64,000 nt of DNA, from positions 62,001-126,000 of the forward strand of contig NZ_NRCJ01000003.1 of the NCBI RefSeq assembly GCF_003129965.1, written 5' to 3'. A model generated the notes under the pieces. That model made no database searches, was not told the DNA's origin, and saw only the letters and a program-made list of their open reading frames with translations. The DNA comes from Aggregatibacter kilianii. Lineage in GTDB: Bacteria; Pseudomonadota; Gammaproteobacteria; Enterobacterales; Pasteurellaceae. A program made the position numbers and the translations under genes. Each line of letters opens with the position of its first letter. The first letter of the stretch is position 1. Positions 16,956 to 26,571 of the stretch are shown in pieces.

Positions 16956-18245
16956 ATGAACATTCTCATCATCGGAAACGGCGGTCGTGAACACGCCCTT
17001 GCTTGGAAAGTAGCACAATCTCCTCTTGCGACGAAAGTTTTCGTTGCGCCCGGCAATGCAGGTACAGCCTTAGAAAATAACGTAGAAAACGTTAATATCT
17101 CCGCCACTGATATTCCTGCTTTGGTGAAATTTGCTCAAGATAATCAAATCGGTTTAACCATCGTGGGGCCTGAAGCACCGCTTGTGATTGGTGTGGCGGA
17201 TGCGTTCCGCGCAGCTGGGTTAAAAATCTTTGGACCGACTCAAGCCGCCGCGCAGTTAGAAGGTTCCAAAGCCTTTACCAAAGATTTCTTGGCGCGTCAT
17301 CAGATCCCGACGGCGGAATATCAAAACTTCACCGAAGTGGAGCCAGCACTGGCTTACTTGCGCGAAAAAGGCGCGCCGATAGTGGTGAAAGCGGACGGTT
17401 TGGCAGCGGGCAAAGGCGTGATTGTGGCGATGACGTTGCAAGAAGCGGAAGATGCTGTGCGCGATATGCTTTCCGGTAATGCCTTTGGTGAAGCGGGTAG
17501 TCGCGTGGTGATTGAAGAATTTTTAGACGGCGAAGAAGCCAGTTTTATTGTGATGGTGGACGGCAAAAATGTGGAGCCGATGGCAACCAGCCAAGACCAT
17601 AAACGCGTGGGCGAAAAAGATACCGGTTTGAACACCGGCGGTATGGGGGCGTATTCGCCTGCACCGGTTGTTACACCTGAAATCCACGATCGTATTATGC
17701 GCGAAGTGATTTATCCGACCGTGAATGGCATGGCGCAAGAAGGCAATGTGTACACCGGTTTCTTATATGCCGGCTTGATGATTATGCCAAATGGGCAACC
17801 GAAAGTGATTGAATTTAACTGCCGTTTCGGTGATCCGGAAACCCAGCCGATTATGCTGCGCTTGGAGTCGGATCTTGTAGAACTTTGCTTGAAAGCCAGT
17901 GATGGCAAGCTGGATGAAGTGAAATCGCAATGGAATCCGAAAGCCTCCTTAGGCATTGTGTTAGCTGCGGAAGGTTACCCGGGCGATTATCGCAAAGGAG
18001 ATGAAATTACAGGTCTTCCAAAAAGTGCGGTGGAAAATGAAAAAGTTTTCTTAGCCGGTGTGGAAGCCAAAGATGGCAAATTGCTCACCAACGGAGGACG
18101 CGTGTTATGTGCCACGGCTTTAGGTGAGAGCGTATTCGACGCGCAACAAAAAGCCCTGAAACTTGCCGAGCAAATCCAATGGAGCGGACGTTTCTATCGT
18201 AGAGACATCGGTTATCGTGCGGTAGCGCGTGAGCAACAAAAATAA
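16956..18245 (+). CDS. purD: Phosphoribosylamine-glycine ligase PurD (GAR synthetase)
   Basis: Adds glycine to phosphoribosylamine in purine synthesis, using ATP. The 429 residues are standard: N-terminal nucleotide-fold domain (ILIIGNGGREHALAWK), ATP-grasp domain (about 105-325, with GGMGAYSPAPV and EFNCRFGDPETQ), and a C-terminal AIRS-like domain. AGGA lies 7 nt before the ATG. It sits downstream of purH in the usual purHD order and is probably read from the PurR-controlled promoter, subject to whatever the intervening REP hairpins do to the transcript. Confidence 0.97.
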   Translation: MNILIIGNGGREHALAWKVAQSPLATKVFVAPGNAGTALENNVENVNISATDIPALVKFAQDNQIGLTIVGPEAPLVIGVADAFRAAGLKIFGPTQAAAQLEGSKAFTKDFLARHQIPTAEYQNFTEVEPALAYLREKGAPIVVKADGLAAGKGVIVAMTLQEAEDAVRDMLSGNAFGEAGSRVVIEEFLDGEEASFIVMVDGKNVEPMATSQDHKRVGEKDTGLNTGGMGAYSPAPVVTPEIHDRIMREVIYPTVNGMAQEGNVYTGFLYAGLMIMPNGQPKVIEFNCRFGDPETQPIMLRLESDLVELCLKASDGKLDEVKSQWNPKASLGIVLAAEGYPGDYRKGDEITGLPKSAVENEKVFLAGVEAKDGKLLTNGGRVLCATALGESVFDAQQKALKLAEQIQWSGRFYRRDIGYRAVAREQQK

Positions 18246-18250
18246 TTGAA

Positions 18251-18287
18251 AAAACGACCGCACTTTTTTGTAAGTGCGGTTTTTTCA
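18251..18287 (+). terminator. Inverted uptake-sequence terminator after purD
   Basis: ACCGCACTT (18257-18265) and AAGTGCGGT (18272-18280) form the stem, with A residues before and a T-run after. A pair of uptake sequences serves as a bidirectional-looking terminator. Confidence 0.88.
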
Positions 18288-18342
18288 TTCGTTGTAAAGT
18301 GATAGTATGCTGAGACCATTTTAAAAAAAATAAGGAAATTGA

Positions 18343-19572
18343 ATGGATTATCAAAACAAATCCCTTTGTCGCATTCGTACCATCAGCTTTTTTCTGACCT
18401 TGCATAAAGACAAATCCCAATGGGCGACGGCACTTAATTCCGTTAAGCGTGAGGTGGATGTGTTACTGCCTGCGGTGGAAAAATCGGGCTATACTTTGCA
18501 ATCCATTCGAATTATTACCAATCCTTTCGGCGAATATTTGGATTTAACGAATCTGGAAAGCGCCAAAGCGGATTTGCAATATTTAACGGAACTGCTGAAC
18601 AAATTGAACGAAAGCGGCGTGCGTATTCGTTTTGCTATCGGGGCTGCAACCAATGCGCAGGAAATTGCGTTATTGCCTGAACTCATCGCCGCTTATGGGG
18701 ATTTGTGTAATGCCTGTGTGAATGTGCCGTTAGATGACAACGGCGTGTTGGACAATGCTCTGATTGAACAGTCCGTGCAAGCGGTGCAACGTATTGCAGA
18801 AATCACACCGCGCGGTGAAGGCAATTTCAATTTCACCGTGAATTTTAACTGCAAACCCTTCATTCCTTATTTCCCGGCAGGTTACCATTTGAGCCATTTG
18901 CCAAACAGTTTCGTAATTGGCTTGGAAACGCCGGATTTATTGGTCGCCGTGCTGAAATCTGTGCCGAAATCCGAGCATAATTCATTTTATGCCGATTGTT
19001 ATCGCGCTATGTCTCAAGCCCTTCAATACCATGTTGATGAAGTTTTGGCGATGTTAAGTGCGGTCAAATTATCCGGCGATTTTGAATTTGCCGGTATTGA
19101 TAGCTCGGCGGCACCATCCAAAAATTGTGCACCGATGACGGACGTGTATGAACTCATGGGCGTGCCGTATTTTGGTGCGGCAGGAACTGTGGAGGTTTCG
19201 GCGTTATTAACCAAGGTGTTTAAATCCGTGCAAAATGTGCCGTTGGTGGGCTTCTCAGGATTAATGTTAGCCGCGACGGAAGATTTAGGTTTGGCTGCCG
19301 GCACACAGAAACAACAATTTGATATTCGCGCGTTGCTGACTTATAGCGCAGTTTGTGGCATCGGTTTGGACACCGTACCGGTGGCGGGCAATGCCGGCGC
19401 GGAAAGTATTGCAGCAATCATGCGCGACACGGGTACCATGGCGTTTCGCTTAAATAAACCGCTAACCGTGCGTTTGTTCCCGATTCCGAACAAAATTGCC
19501 GGCGAGATGTCGGAGTTTGAGAGCGATGATTTGTGTAATTGTCGTATTTTGGATATTCCGTATTCGGGATGA
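18343..19572 (+). CDS. DUF711 (UPF0210) family protein
   Basis: A 409-residue cytoplasmic protein resembling the DUF711/UPF0210 family: N-terminal RIRTISFFL, middle GEGNFNFTVNFNCKPFIPYFPAGYH, and a late SAVCGIGLDTVPVAGN segment. Members are compact alpha/beta proteins with a weak fold relationship to anaerobic glycyl-radical enzymes, but no activity is established. AAGGAAA lies 6 nt before the ATG. It is monocistronic between a terminator and a lipoprotein gene. An uptake sequence lies inside it (about 19056). Confidence 0.75.
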   Translation: MDYQNKSLCRIRTISFFLTLHKDKSQWATALNSVKREVDVLLPAVEKSGYTLQSIRIITNPFGEYLDLTNLESAKADLQYLTELLNKLNESGVRIRFAIGAATNAQEIALLPELIAAYGDLCNACVNVPLDDNGVLDNALIEQSVQAVQRIAEITPRGEGNFNFTVNFNCKPFIPYFPAGYHLSHLPNSFVIGLETPDLLVAVLKSVPKSEHNSFYADCYRAMSQALQYHVDEVLAMLSAVKLSGDFEFAGIDSSAAPSKNCAPMTDVYELMGVPYFGAAGTVEVSALLTKVFKSVQNVPLVGFSGLMLAATEDLGLAAGTQKQQFDIRALLTYSAVCGIGLDTVPVAGNAGAESIAAIMRDTGTMAFRLNKPLTVRLFPIPNKIAGEMSEFESDDLCNCRILDIPYSG

Positions 19573-19668
19573 AAAAACACTAAAAAAATGCACCGCACTT
19601 TTGAGCGGTATGATGTGGTTTTTATCTCTGTTTTTAGTCTTTATGAGCTACTCAACAATTTGACAAAT

Positions 19669-20364
19669 ATGAAAAAATTATTATTGAGTTTTATTCTTTT
19701 CGTGACAGCTTTTATGTTGAACGGATGTACTAAGTTATTGTGGCAGGATTTCGGTGAAACAAAAACGGAAGTGGTTCATATAAAAACACAGCAAGATGAT
19801 TTGGATGCCTTTGGCATTATTAAAGATAAGCAGAATCCTGATCGTTTAGTGATGACAGGTGGGTTTTGGTATGTCATCGATCCGGAACAAAGCAAGATAC
19901 TGTTGCCATTGCTAACGCGAAACAAATTATCCCGCCCATTGAAATTAGTCGAGTATCGAAGCCATGAAGGGGAATATCGGGCTACCGATCGAATAAGAGC
20001 TACGTTGAACCGCAAAGACAGTACGTTTTCCGCTTATGTCTGCTTAGGTTATAAGCCTCATTCCGATGCAGATGTAAAACAGTTAAAAAAACTTGATTTT
20101 AATTTTGATGAAAAGAGTAAATTTTGGGGCAACTGCTTCCATGCAAATGGAAAGGTTTATATGAAGCTGGATAGCGTAAAAGCAGATACCCCGCTTAGAA
20201 TCAAAGTTCCGATTGAGTTGGAGCTTGTCGATTATAAAACAAAAAGAAATTTTGATGGTTTGGATACTAAAGTTATTTTAACCCCATTAACTTTAGCATT
20301 TGATGCTGTTTTTTATTCATTAGGAGGGATTGAAACTTTAGTGGATAAAGAGGCTGAAAAATAG
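19669..20364 (+). CDS. Putative lipoprotein
   Basis: A 231-residue product with a lipoprotein signal (MKKLLLSFILFVTAFMLNGC, lipidated Cys20). The mature part is soluble and mixed, with no motif I can assign. ATG at 19669 is chosen over an in-frame start at 19588 because it places the signal peptide at the very N-terminus. The upstream alternative runs through an uptake sequence and lacks homology features. It is followed by a second, unrelated small lipoprotein. Probably envelope-located; function unknown. Confidence 0.7.
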   Translation: MKKLLLSFILFVTAFMLNGCTKLLWQDFGETKTEVVHIKTQQDDLDAFGIIKDKQNPDRLVMTGGFWYVIDPEQSKILLPLLTRNKLSRPLKLVEYRSHEGEYRATDRIRATLNRKDSTFSAYVCLGYKPHSDADVKQLKKLDFNFDEKSKFWGNCFHANGKVYMKLDSVKADTPLRIKVPIELELVDYKTKRNFDGLDTKVILTPLTLAFDAVFYSLGGIETLVDKEAEK

Positions 20365-20502
20365 TTGCAAACATGTCTAAGCTATTTTTAGCTAAATAAA
20401 AGCGTGCTTGGTTCCGTATTTGCTTTGTCAGGTTTTAAGTGATTTTGTGCAAACAATCGGTGCTCTGGTGGCTTAACTTTTGTGAATATAGAGGATAAAC
20501 AC

Positions 20503-21045
20503 ATGAAAAAACTCATTTTACTCGGATTAACGTTTTCTTTTTTAAGCGGCTGTACGCTACCCGATATGCTGGACGACGGCAAAATTACCCAACGTAAAGT
20601 CAGCGGGGAGTGGCAATGTACCAGCACTTACCCTGAACATAATTTAAAAACCGTGAATAATCTCAGACTTAATCGGGATGGCACATTAGTGAATAACAGT
20701 TCTATTATTGAACCGATTGATAAGCCGTTTTTCGTTTATGAAACGACGGGTTCGGGCACATGGCAGTTCAATGAGGTTGACCATAAATTAACTTATACGA
20801 TGACCACCAATTCCGTGCAACGTAAGCATACCGAAGAGGCATTGGATGCCATTGAAAAAGATTCCAGATATAAACCTTACGAAGAAAATTTGTTTAAGAA
20901 ATACAGCAAACGCGTAAACAAAGCGAGCACCATTAATTTTGTGGTAACCTCACTGACACGTAATGCCGAGCTTGGCAAAGATGTGATGGTGTTAGCGCAA
21001 AAAACGGCACAAAAAAGCTACACCACATCCTGTATTCGCCAATAA
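20503..21045 (+). CDS. Putative small lipoprotein
   Basis: A 180-residue product starting with a lipoprotein signal (lipidated Cys17 in FLSGC). The mature domain begins with an acidic segment and contains the strand-rich stretch VSGEWQCTSTYPEHNL, suggesting a small lipocalin-like or beta-rich fold, which is only a guess. GAGGA lies 7 nt before the ATG at 20503; an upstream ATG at 20482 would bury the signal. A strong terminator follows. No name is recognised. Confidence 0.7.
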   Translation: MKKLILLGLTFSFLSGCTLPDMLDDGKITQRKVSGEWQCTSTYPEHNLKTVNNLRLNRDGTLVNNSSIIEPIDKPFFVYETTGSGTWQFNEVDHKLTYTMTTNSVQRKHTEEALDAIEKDSRYKPYEENLFKKYSKRVNKASTINFVVTSLTRNAELGKDVMVLAQKTAQKSYTTSCIRQ

Positions 21046-21060
21046 CAACGATAAATACCG

Positions 21061-21112
21061 CCGGGTGAAAATTTTTCATGTTTAAGATGAAAAAAACACA
21101 CCCGGTTTTATT
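21061..21112 (+). terminator. Terminator after the small lipoprotein gene
   Basis: CCGGGTG (21061-21067) pairs with CACCCGG (21099-21105), and an inner TTTTTCAT/ATGAAAAA stem extends the structure. A T-rich tract follows. Confidence 0.75.
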
Positions 21113-21114
21113 AA

Positions 21115-21140
21115 AATTTCGCGGCGAAATTGAGTACAAT
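21115..21140 (+). promoter_or_regulatory. glyA promoter with overlapping palindrome
   Basis: AATTTCG (21115-21121) and CGAAATT (21125-21131) form an inverted repeat, followed by a likely -10, TACAAT (21135-21140). The palindrome occupies the spacer, a position suited to a repressor. It does not match the PurR consensus, and no regulator is identified. Confidence 0.4.
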
Positions 21141-21178
21141 AAGCCGCAGTTCCAATTCACTACCAAGAGGAAAACACC

Positions 21179-22441
21179 ATGTTTAAAAAAAGTATGAATA
21201 TTGCCGATTACGATCCCGTGTTATGGCAAGCCATTCAAGATGAAAATCGCCGTCAGGAAGAACATATCGAATTAATTGCCTCCGAAAACTATGCCAGCCC
21301 GCGCGTAATGGAAGCGCAAGGCTCACAATTCACCAATAAATATGCAGAAGGCTATCCGGGCAAACGTTATTACGGCGGTTGTGAGTACGCGGACATTGTG
21401 GAACAGCTTGCCATTGATCGCGCAAAAGAATTATTCGGAGCCGATTATGTGAATGTACAACCGCATTCCGGTTCACAAGCCAATGCGGCGGTTTACATGG
21501 CGTTACTCAATCCGGGCGATACCATTTTAGGTATGAGCTTGGCACACGGCGGTCACTTAACCCACGGCGCGTCCGTGAGTTTCTCCGGTAAAATTTATCA
21601 TGCGGAACAATACGGCATTACCGACGAAGGTTTGATTGACTATGATGCCTTACGCAAACAAGCGCACGAGGTAAAACCGAAAATGATCGTGGGCGGTTTC
21701 TCCGCGTATTCTCAAGTGGTGGATTGGAAAAAAATGCGCGAAATCGCCGATGAAGTTGGCGCGTATTTATTCGTAGATATGGCGCACGTTGCGGGCTTAA
21801 TCGCCGCCGGCATTTATCCGAACCCATTGCCGTATGCGCACGTTGTGACCACTACCACCCACAAAACCTTAGGCGGTCCGCGCGGCGGTTTGATTCTGTC
21901 TGCTTGCGGCGATGAAGAAATCTATAAAAAACTCAATAGTGCCGTATTCCCGGCAGGGCAGGGCGGTCCGTTGGTGCACATCATTGCGGCGAAAGCGGTG
22001 TGCTTCAAAGAAGCCTTGGAACCGGAATACAAAGTGTATCAACAAAACGTGTTGAAAAACGCCAAAGCCATGGTGGAAGTGTTCAAACAACGCGGCTACA
22101 AAGTGGTTTCCAACGGCACTGAAAATCACTTGTTCCTAGTGGATTTGGTCAGCCACGGCTTAACCGGTAAAGCCGCCGATGCCGCATTAGGCAAAGCAAA
22201 CATCACCGTGAACAAAAACTCCGTACCGAACGATCCGCAAAAACCATTTGTGACGTCCGGTATTCGTGTGGGTACCCCTTCCGTCACCCGTCGCGGCTTT
22301 AACGAAGCGGATGTGAAAGAACTGGCAGGCTGGATGTGCGATGTGTTAGATGCCATCGGCAAAGATAACGAAGCACAAGTGATTGCCGACACCAAAGAAA
22401 AAGTGTTGGCAATTTGTAAACGCCTTCCGGTTTACGCATAA
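21179..22441 (+). CDS. glyA: Serine hydroxymethyltransferase
   Basis: A PLP enzyme interconverting serine and glycine and charging tetrahydrofolate with one-carbon units. The 420 residues are standard. The PLP lysine lies in [14 protein letters not shown], the substrate region in ASENYASP, and the folate-side motif in [14 protein letters not shown] lies 8 nt before the ATG at 21179; a second in-frame ATG at 21194 is possible, but the longer form fits the family. It supplies glycine and one-carbon units to purine synthesis, consistent with nearby purH/purD, though it is a separate unit. Confidence 0.97.
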   Translation: MFKKSMNIADYDPVLWQAIQDENRRQEEHIELIASENYASPRVMEAQGSQFTNKYAEGYPGKRYYGGCEYADIVEQLAIDRAKELFGADYVNVQPHSGSQANAAVYMALLNPGDTILGMSLAHGGHLTHGASVSFSGKIYHAEQYGITDEGLIDYDALRKQAHEVKPKMIVGGFSAYSQVVDWKKMREIADEVGAYLFVDMAHVAGLIAAGIYPNPLPYAHVVTTTTHKTLGGPRGGLILSACGDEEIYKKLNSAVFPAGQGGPLVHIIAAKAVCFKEALEPEYKVYQQNVLKNAKAMVEVFKQRGYKVVSNGTENHLFLVDLVSHGLTGKAADAALGKANITVNKNSVPNDPQKPFVTSGIRVGTPSVTRRGFNEADVKELAGWMCDVLDAIGKDNEAQVIADTKEKVLAICKRLPVYA

Positions 22442-22464
22442 TTTCAAACAAACGAAGAATAATT

Positions 22465-22496
22465 AAAGCGACAATGAAAATTGTCGCTTTTTCTTT
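22465..22496 (+). terminator. Rho-independent terminator after glyA
   Basis: AAAGCGACAAT (22465-22475) pairs perfectly with ATTGTCGCTTT (22480-22490) around a 4-nt loop, followed by T residues. Confidence 0.93.
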
Positions 22497-22602
22497 GTGG
22501 GTATTTTGTTGATTTTTAAGTATTTTATTTCTGCTTGTGCGTTGAGAACTTGAGTGGATTGATATATTATCCCGCACAATTCATCATTCATTTTTATTAG
22601 CC

Positions 22603-22633
22603 AAAGTGCGGTGATTTTTAACCGCACTTTTTT
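22603..22633 (+). repeat. Inverted uptake-sequence hairpin in the leader of the first Sel1 gene
   Basis: AAAGTGCGGT (22603-22612) and ACCGCACTTT (22621-22630) form a 10-bp stem followed by T residues, immediately before the AAGAGGA ribosome-binding site of the next gene. It looks like a terminator placed in a 5' leader, so it could reduce expression of that gene or stop upstream read-through. Confidence 0.7.
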
Positions 22634-22645
22634 AAGAGGAACATT

Positions 22646-23791
22646 ATGCCATCCAATATCGCTGTAATACTCGCATCAAGCCTTTTGAGTTTTTCGACAA
22701 ATTTGGCAATAACGCAAGGCTTGGAAAAATCCGCCGTGATGATCGATCCCATGCCCATGACGGCGGAACAACGTGCGGAAAAAGCCAAGGCATTATTTGA
22801 ACAAGGGTTTGAATATCAATATGGCGTAAACCAACGACAAGATAGCCGGCTTGTGCATGAGTATTTTCGCGAAAGCGCCAAACTCGGCAATTCGGACGCC
22901 ATGATTTTCCTTGCCGTCGATCTCTTTAATGAAGGAGATATAACCCAAGCCACGGAATATGCCAACGCCGCCCTAAAAGCCGGAAATGAGGCCGCCAATT
23001 ATATGTTAGGCTTTCTTTCGGAAAGACGCCCCTTATCACAAGCGGAGGCAGAAGAATTTTATAAGAAAGGTTTTACAGCCCTAAAAGCTAAGTTTGAACA
23101 AGGTGATTGGCATTATGCCGGTTGGCTTGGTTATGCTTACCTTCAAGGCATTGGCACAGAAGAGAATCGACAATTAGCAATACAGGCTTTCACAAGAGCG
23201 ATGGAACATGGTGTTGTTTCTGCTATAGGGCAACTGGGCTATATTGCTCTTATGGATAGGGATATTGAAAAAGCCAAAACATTACTCCTAAAAGCCGCTG
23301 AATTGAATGATACATTCGCCCAATCTCATTTAGGTTTTACTGTGTATAAAGAGGGTTCGAAAGAATCTTTATATTGGTTGGATAAAGCGGCTCAAAATGG
23401 CAATGGTGAAGCCATTTCGCATTTAGCTGAATATTATCGCGAAAATGATCCGAAAAAGACGCTTTATTACTATCAAAAAGGCGCAGAAATGAATGAGCCG
23501 GATTCCCTACTCGCCTTAAGTGAACTCTATGAAGATGGCGACATCGTGGAAGAAAACCCGCAAAAAGCCTTGGAATTTTTAAAACGCGCAGCAAAAGCCG
23601 GCAACGGCGATGCGATAACTGAACTGGTAAAACGTTATTTAACCGGCACGGGCGGTGTGGAAAAAGATGAAAAACAAGCTGCCTACTGGTGGAAAGAATT
23701 GGGCTTTAAAGACGATGAAGGCAACGAAGCCTTTAAAACGTTTAAAAAGGATATTTTAGAGCCAAGCTTAAAAGCGTTTGAAAGCAAATAA
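22646..23791 (+). CDS. Sel1-repeat (TPR-like) protein, copy 1
   Basis: A 381-residue protein with a hydrophobic N-terminus (about 1-24, possible signal peptide or anchor). It is followed by a conserved start block (LFEQGFEYQYGVNQ) and about seven Sel1-type repeats of roughly 36 residues, with A-x-x-x-G-x and Y-x-x-G spacing. Examples are GWLGYAYLQGIGTEENRQLAIQAF and ALSELYEDGDIVEENPQKALEFLKRAA. Sel1 proteins are adaptors; no catalytic domain is present. A paralogue with the same opening block lies at 25312-26433. RBS AAGAGGA is 5 nt from the ATG. Confidence 0.75.
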   Translation: MPSNIAVILASSLLSFSTNLAITQGLEKSAVMIDPMPMTAEQRAEKAKALFEQGFEYQYGVNQRQDSRLVHEYFRESAKLGNSDAMIFLAVDLFNEGDITQATEYANAALKAGNEAANYMLGFLSERRPLSQAEAEEFYKKGFTALKAKFEQGDWHYAGWLGYAYLQGIGTEENRQLAIQAFTRAMEHGVVSAIGQLGYIALMDRDIEKAKTLLLKAAELNDTFAQSHLGFTVYKEGSKESLYWLDKAAQNGNGEAISHLAEYYRENDPKKTLYYYQKGAEMNEPDSLLALSELYEDGDIVEENPQKALEFLKRAAKAGNGDAITELVKRYLTGTGGVEKDEKQAAYWWKELGFKDDEGNEAFKTFKKDILEPSLKAFESK

Positions 23792-23887
23792 CTCGACGAA
23801 AATTGACAAAGTGCGGTCAGATTTTATTGTATTTTTTATAAAATCTTAGATGCATTTGACAGTATATATCTAACAATAGAGACGCAT

Positions 23888-24216
23888 GTTAGGAAATGCG
23901 CGCCATCAAATGGGGATTTTGCCAAACAATTCTTTTTAAAAGCCTATTTCCACCATTTCAATGATGACTGGAAAATTGATTACGAAGCATTAAGCGAATT
24001 TATTTCAACGAGCACAGGCACAGATTTTGAAATAACCTTTGAAGAAGCCTTAGATGAATTTGAACCGATTAAAGCCAAAGTGGAAGAAAAAAACGATCAC
24101 ACTGCGCTGGATGTCGAAACGGCGGCGATGATGTGCTGTTGTTAATCTGCCACAAAGATGTACAATACCGCGCCTTAGAACTCGCCCGAATGTTGGATTT
24201 CCCGATTGAAGGGTAA
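23888..24216 (+). pseudogene. Frameshifted, 5'-truncated gene remnant
   Basis: An open frame from about 23888 (readable from NGDFAKQFFLKAYFHHF) runs 70-odd codons and stops at a cluster of Cys codons near 24140. Shifting frame at about 24112-24126 restores a sensible continuation, NGGDDVLLLICHKDVQYRA and LARMLDFPIEG, ending at TAA 24214-24216, 20 nt before the next gene. No good start codon is seen. It reads as the C-terminal part of a small acidic protein disabled by one frameshift plus loss of its 5' end. I do not recognise the family with confidence. A single sequencing error could explain the shift but not the missing start. Confidence 0.55.
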
Positions 24217-24236
24217 AAGGATAATTAGGAGAAAAA

Positions 24237-25241
24237 ATGTTTTTATTTGAATACGATTATTTTGTGGTGATTGCGTTTTTGATTGCCTTTGGTGCATGGA
24301 TTATGGAGATGAGAAATAACCGCCATAAAGACGAAAGCCAACGCAGTCACATCGCCTGTGTACTGATGGTGATTTTGTTTTTTTTGAGTTTACCTGTAGT
24401 TTGCGTGGCGGTATTGTATCTTTTCATTTATTTATTGTTTGCTGAACATCACCGCCCCCTTGAATATCGGCAAGCAACGGCTGCCGAGATTCAGCAATTT
24501 CAAGACAAAGGCATTCAGATCCCGCAAGGCTCTTGGTTGGAAATAAATGGCAACCACAAAGAAATACAGAGGATTTACCTTACCGAAGAACAATCAGGAA
24601 ATATTTCTTGGGGAGCGTCTCAGTTTAAAGAGCTTTTTTTGGGGGCGACTGGATATCTCAGTTTTAAGCTCACAGGCATGCAAGGCAAAAGTGAACTGCC
24701 GGCAGTGGTGGAAATAGATGGACGCCATTGTTTAACCAATATGGATTTACGTTTTAAACGTAAAAATAGCCAAACCATTGACAGTTACCGGCCTGACGAT
24801 TACGTGCTGGATGGTTGCACAGTTGCAAATTTTAGCGTGCAAACGCCGCAAGGCACACTGAATTTAGACGGTAGCACCTTTTTTAATATTAATTATAACA
24901 ATATGGTTAGACCAGAAGAGACAGAGACTCTGCAAAAATTTGGCACATTGGAAACCTATTATCCTGTTGGCTACATTTTTAGCTTACCTGTGCCTAATGG
25001 AAAAATTCTCTTAAACGAAATTTACACAGACAACCAACAACAGTTTATCGGGTTTGGCGGTCGCTTTATGGGGGAATACGATGACGTGATAAAAATTGGC
25101 GAATGTGAATATGATCCTTACGTCAATATCACTCTTACAGATTTAACCGCAACCACCGCCCACTGGCATTTTTCAGGCAAAGACCTTGCTGAAAACTGCA
25201 AAATGCAGGTGTTGCCGTATAAGTTGGTGATTGAAAAATAA
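24237..25241 (+). CDS. Two-TM membrane protein of unknown function, copy 1
   Basis: A 334-residue protein. Membrane helices lie at about residues 8-22 and 40-66, separated by a charged NNRHKDESQRS loop. A large soluble C-terminal domain follows, probably periplasmic, with paired Cys residues (GRHCL, DGCTV, GECEY, AENCK). It ends with a block (TAHWHF, CKMQVLPYKLVIEK) shared with the protein at 27345-28403. They are therefore paralogues although they lie in opposite orientation. TAGGAGAAAAA precedes the ATG. Function unknown. Confidence 0.7.
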   Translation: MFLFEYDYFVVIAFLIAFGAWIMEMRNNRHKDESQRSHIACVLMVILFFLSLPVVCVAVLYLFIYLLFAEHHRPLEYRQATAAEIQQFQDKGIQIPQGSWLEINGNHKEIQRIYLTEEQSGNISWGASQFKELFLGATGYLSFKLTGMQGKSELPAVVEIDGRHCLTNMDLRFKRKNSQTIDSYRPDDYVLDGCTVANFSVQTPQGTLNLDGSTFFNINYNNMVRPEETETLQKFGTLETYYPVGYIFSLPVPNGKILLNEIYTDNQQQFIGFGGRFMGEYDDVIKIGECEYDPYVNITLTDLTATTAHWHFSGKDLAENCKMQVLPYKLVIEK

Positions 25242-25311
25242 TTCACAGATATTTATGCCGTGGATAACAAGCTATCCATCGGCATAAATAACCTCAAACA
25301 CAAGGATAAAA

Positions 25312-26433
25312 ATGTTAAAAACCATTTCAATCATTGTCATCACCGTATTAAATCTAAATACGCCGTTAGACGAGATAAAAACGCCGCAAAATTCCACCGC
25401 ACTTTTGACAAGTCAACAAGCTCAAATGACAACCGAGCAGGTTAATGCGCTTTTTGAAGAGGGCTTTGATTATCGCTATGGAATCACACAACCCATTAAT
25501 AATAAAAAAGCGAATGAGCTTTTGAAACAGGCTGCCGATCTTGGCAATGCCGATGCAGCTTTTTTCTATGCGCTGAATATGATCAACGACGGAAATCTTG
25601 ATGAAGCCGAGATCTATACCGAAAAAGCGAGAGTCCTTGGAAATGATAAAGAGCCTTATCTTCTAGCTGAAATCGGCATAGAAAGAGGCATGCCTGAAGC
25701 ACTATATACCGAAGATTACCGTCAAGCCTTTAACGCCATGAAAAATGCAGTGGATAAAGGCGATTTACACTATGTGAATTTAGTCGGTTACAGCTATCGT
25801 TATGGCATCGGCACAAAGGAAAATACCAAAAAAGCCATTGCCTACTTTAAACTTGGCGCAAAACAGGGCAACACATTATCAATGGGGCATTTAAGTGAAA
25901 TTTATCTTGAACAGGATAAGCTTGAGCAAGCCGAACCGTTTCTCTTCACATCTGCAGAAAAAAATAACCCGGTGGCACAATATAACTTAGCCTATCATGT
26001 CTTTGAGCCTGGGGACCCGAAATATATCTATTGGATGGAAAGAGCGGCTGAAAACAATAATGTTGACGCATTAAATGCCTTGGGAGTCCATTATGATGGC
26101 GAAAAAGCCATTGCATATTTACAAAAAGCAATTGATTTGGGCGATGATTTGGCTCCTTATTTGCTAAGCACCCTTTATCGTGAAGGCGAAGACGTACCGG
26201 CAGATAAGAAAAAATACCGCGAATATTTAGCCCTTGCCGGCGAACGGGGAAATATCGATGCCTTAGGTGCTTTAATTAGCTGGGCAGTTGATGAAAAAGA
26301 TGATGAAAAAGGCATTTATTGGATGAAAAAAGCCTATGAGATCGATGAAGGGATTTTTGAAGATTTTAAAGAAGAATTTAAAAATTCGCCTCGCTATCAA
26401 GAGATCCTCGCCATTCCAGAAAACAGCGAATAA
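25312..26433 (+). CDS. Sel1-repeat (TPR-like) protein, copy 2
   Basis: A 373-residue paralogue of the protein at 22646-23791, with the same opening (ALFEEGFDYRYGITQ) and about seven Sel1-like repeats (for example LVGYSYRYGIGTKENTKKAIAYF and LLSTLYREGEDVPADKKKYREYL). The N-terminal hydrophobic stretch is short and weak. CAAGGAT lies 6 nt before the ATG. It follows the membrane protein gene by 70 nt in the same direction, so the Sel1 / membrane-protein pairing occurs twice in 6 kb. Function unknown. Confidence 0.75.
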   Translation: MLKTISIIVITVLNLNTPLDEIKTPQNSTALLTSQQAQMTTEQVNALFEEGFDYRYGITQPINNKKANELLKQAADLGNADAAFFYALNMINDGNLDEAEIYTEKARVLGNDKEPYLLAEIGIERGMPEALYTEDYRQAFNAMKNAVDKGDLHYVNLVGYSYRYGIGTKENTKKAIAYFKLGAKQGNTLSMGHLSEIYLEQDKLEQAEPFLFTSAEKNNPVAQYNLAYHVFEPGDPKYIYWMERAAENNNVDALNALGVHYDGEKAIAYLQKAIDLGDDLAPYLLSTLYREGEDVPADKKKYREYLALAGERGNIDALGALISWAVDEKDDEKGIYWMKKAYEIDEGIFEDFKEEFKNSPRYQEILAIPENSE

Positions 26434-26450
26434 GTTAAATAAGCCATATT

Positions 26451-26489
26451 AAGTGCGGTCATAAAAATAGCGTTTTTGTGACCGCACTT
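26451..26489. terminator. Inverted uptake-sequence terminator between convergent genes
   Basis: AAGTGCGGTCA (26451-26461) pairs with TGACCGCACTT (26479-26489). Inner A and T tracts (AAAAA/TTTTT) extend the stem. It separates the second Sel1 gene from the convergent small membrane protein gene. Confidence 0.85.
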
Positions 26490-26571
26490 GGTTGTAAAAG
26501 AAAGGTATGCGTTGGGCGTCGTCATCTGGAGATATCTTATAAACTTGCTACAAATTCATTTTATTATGGGA

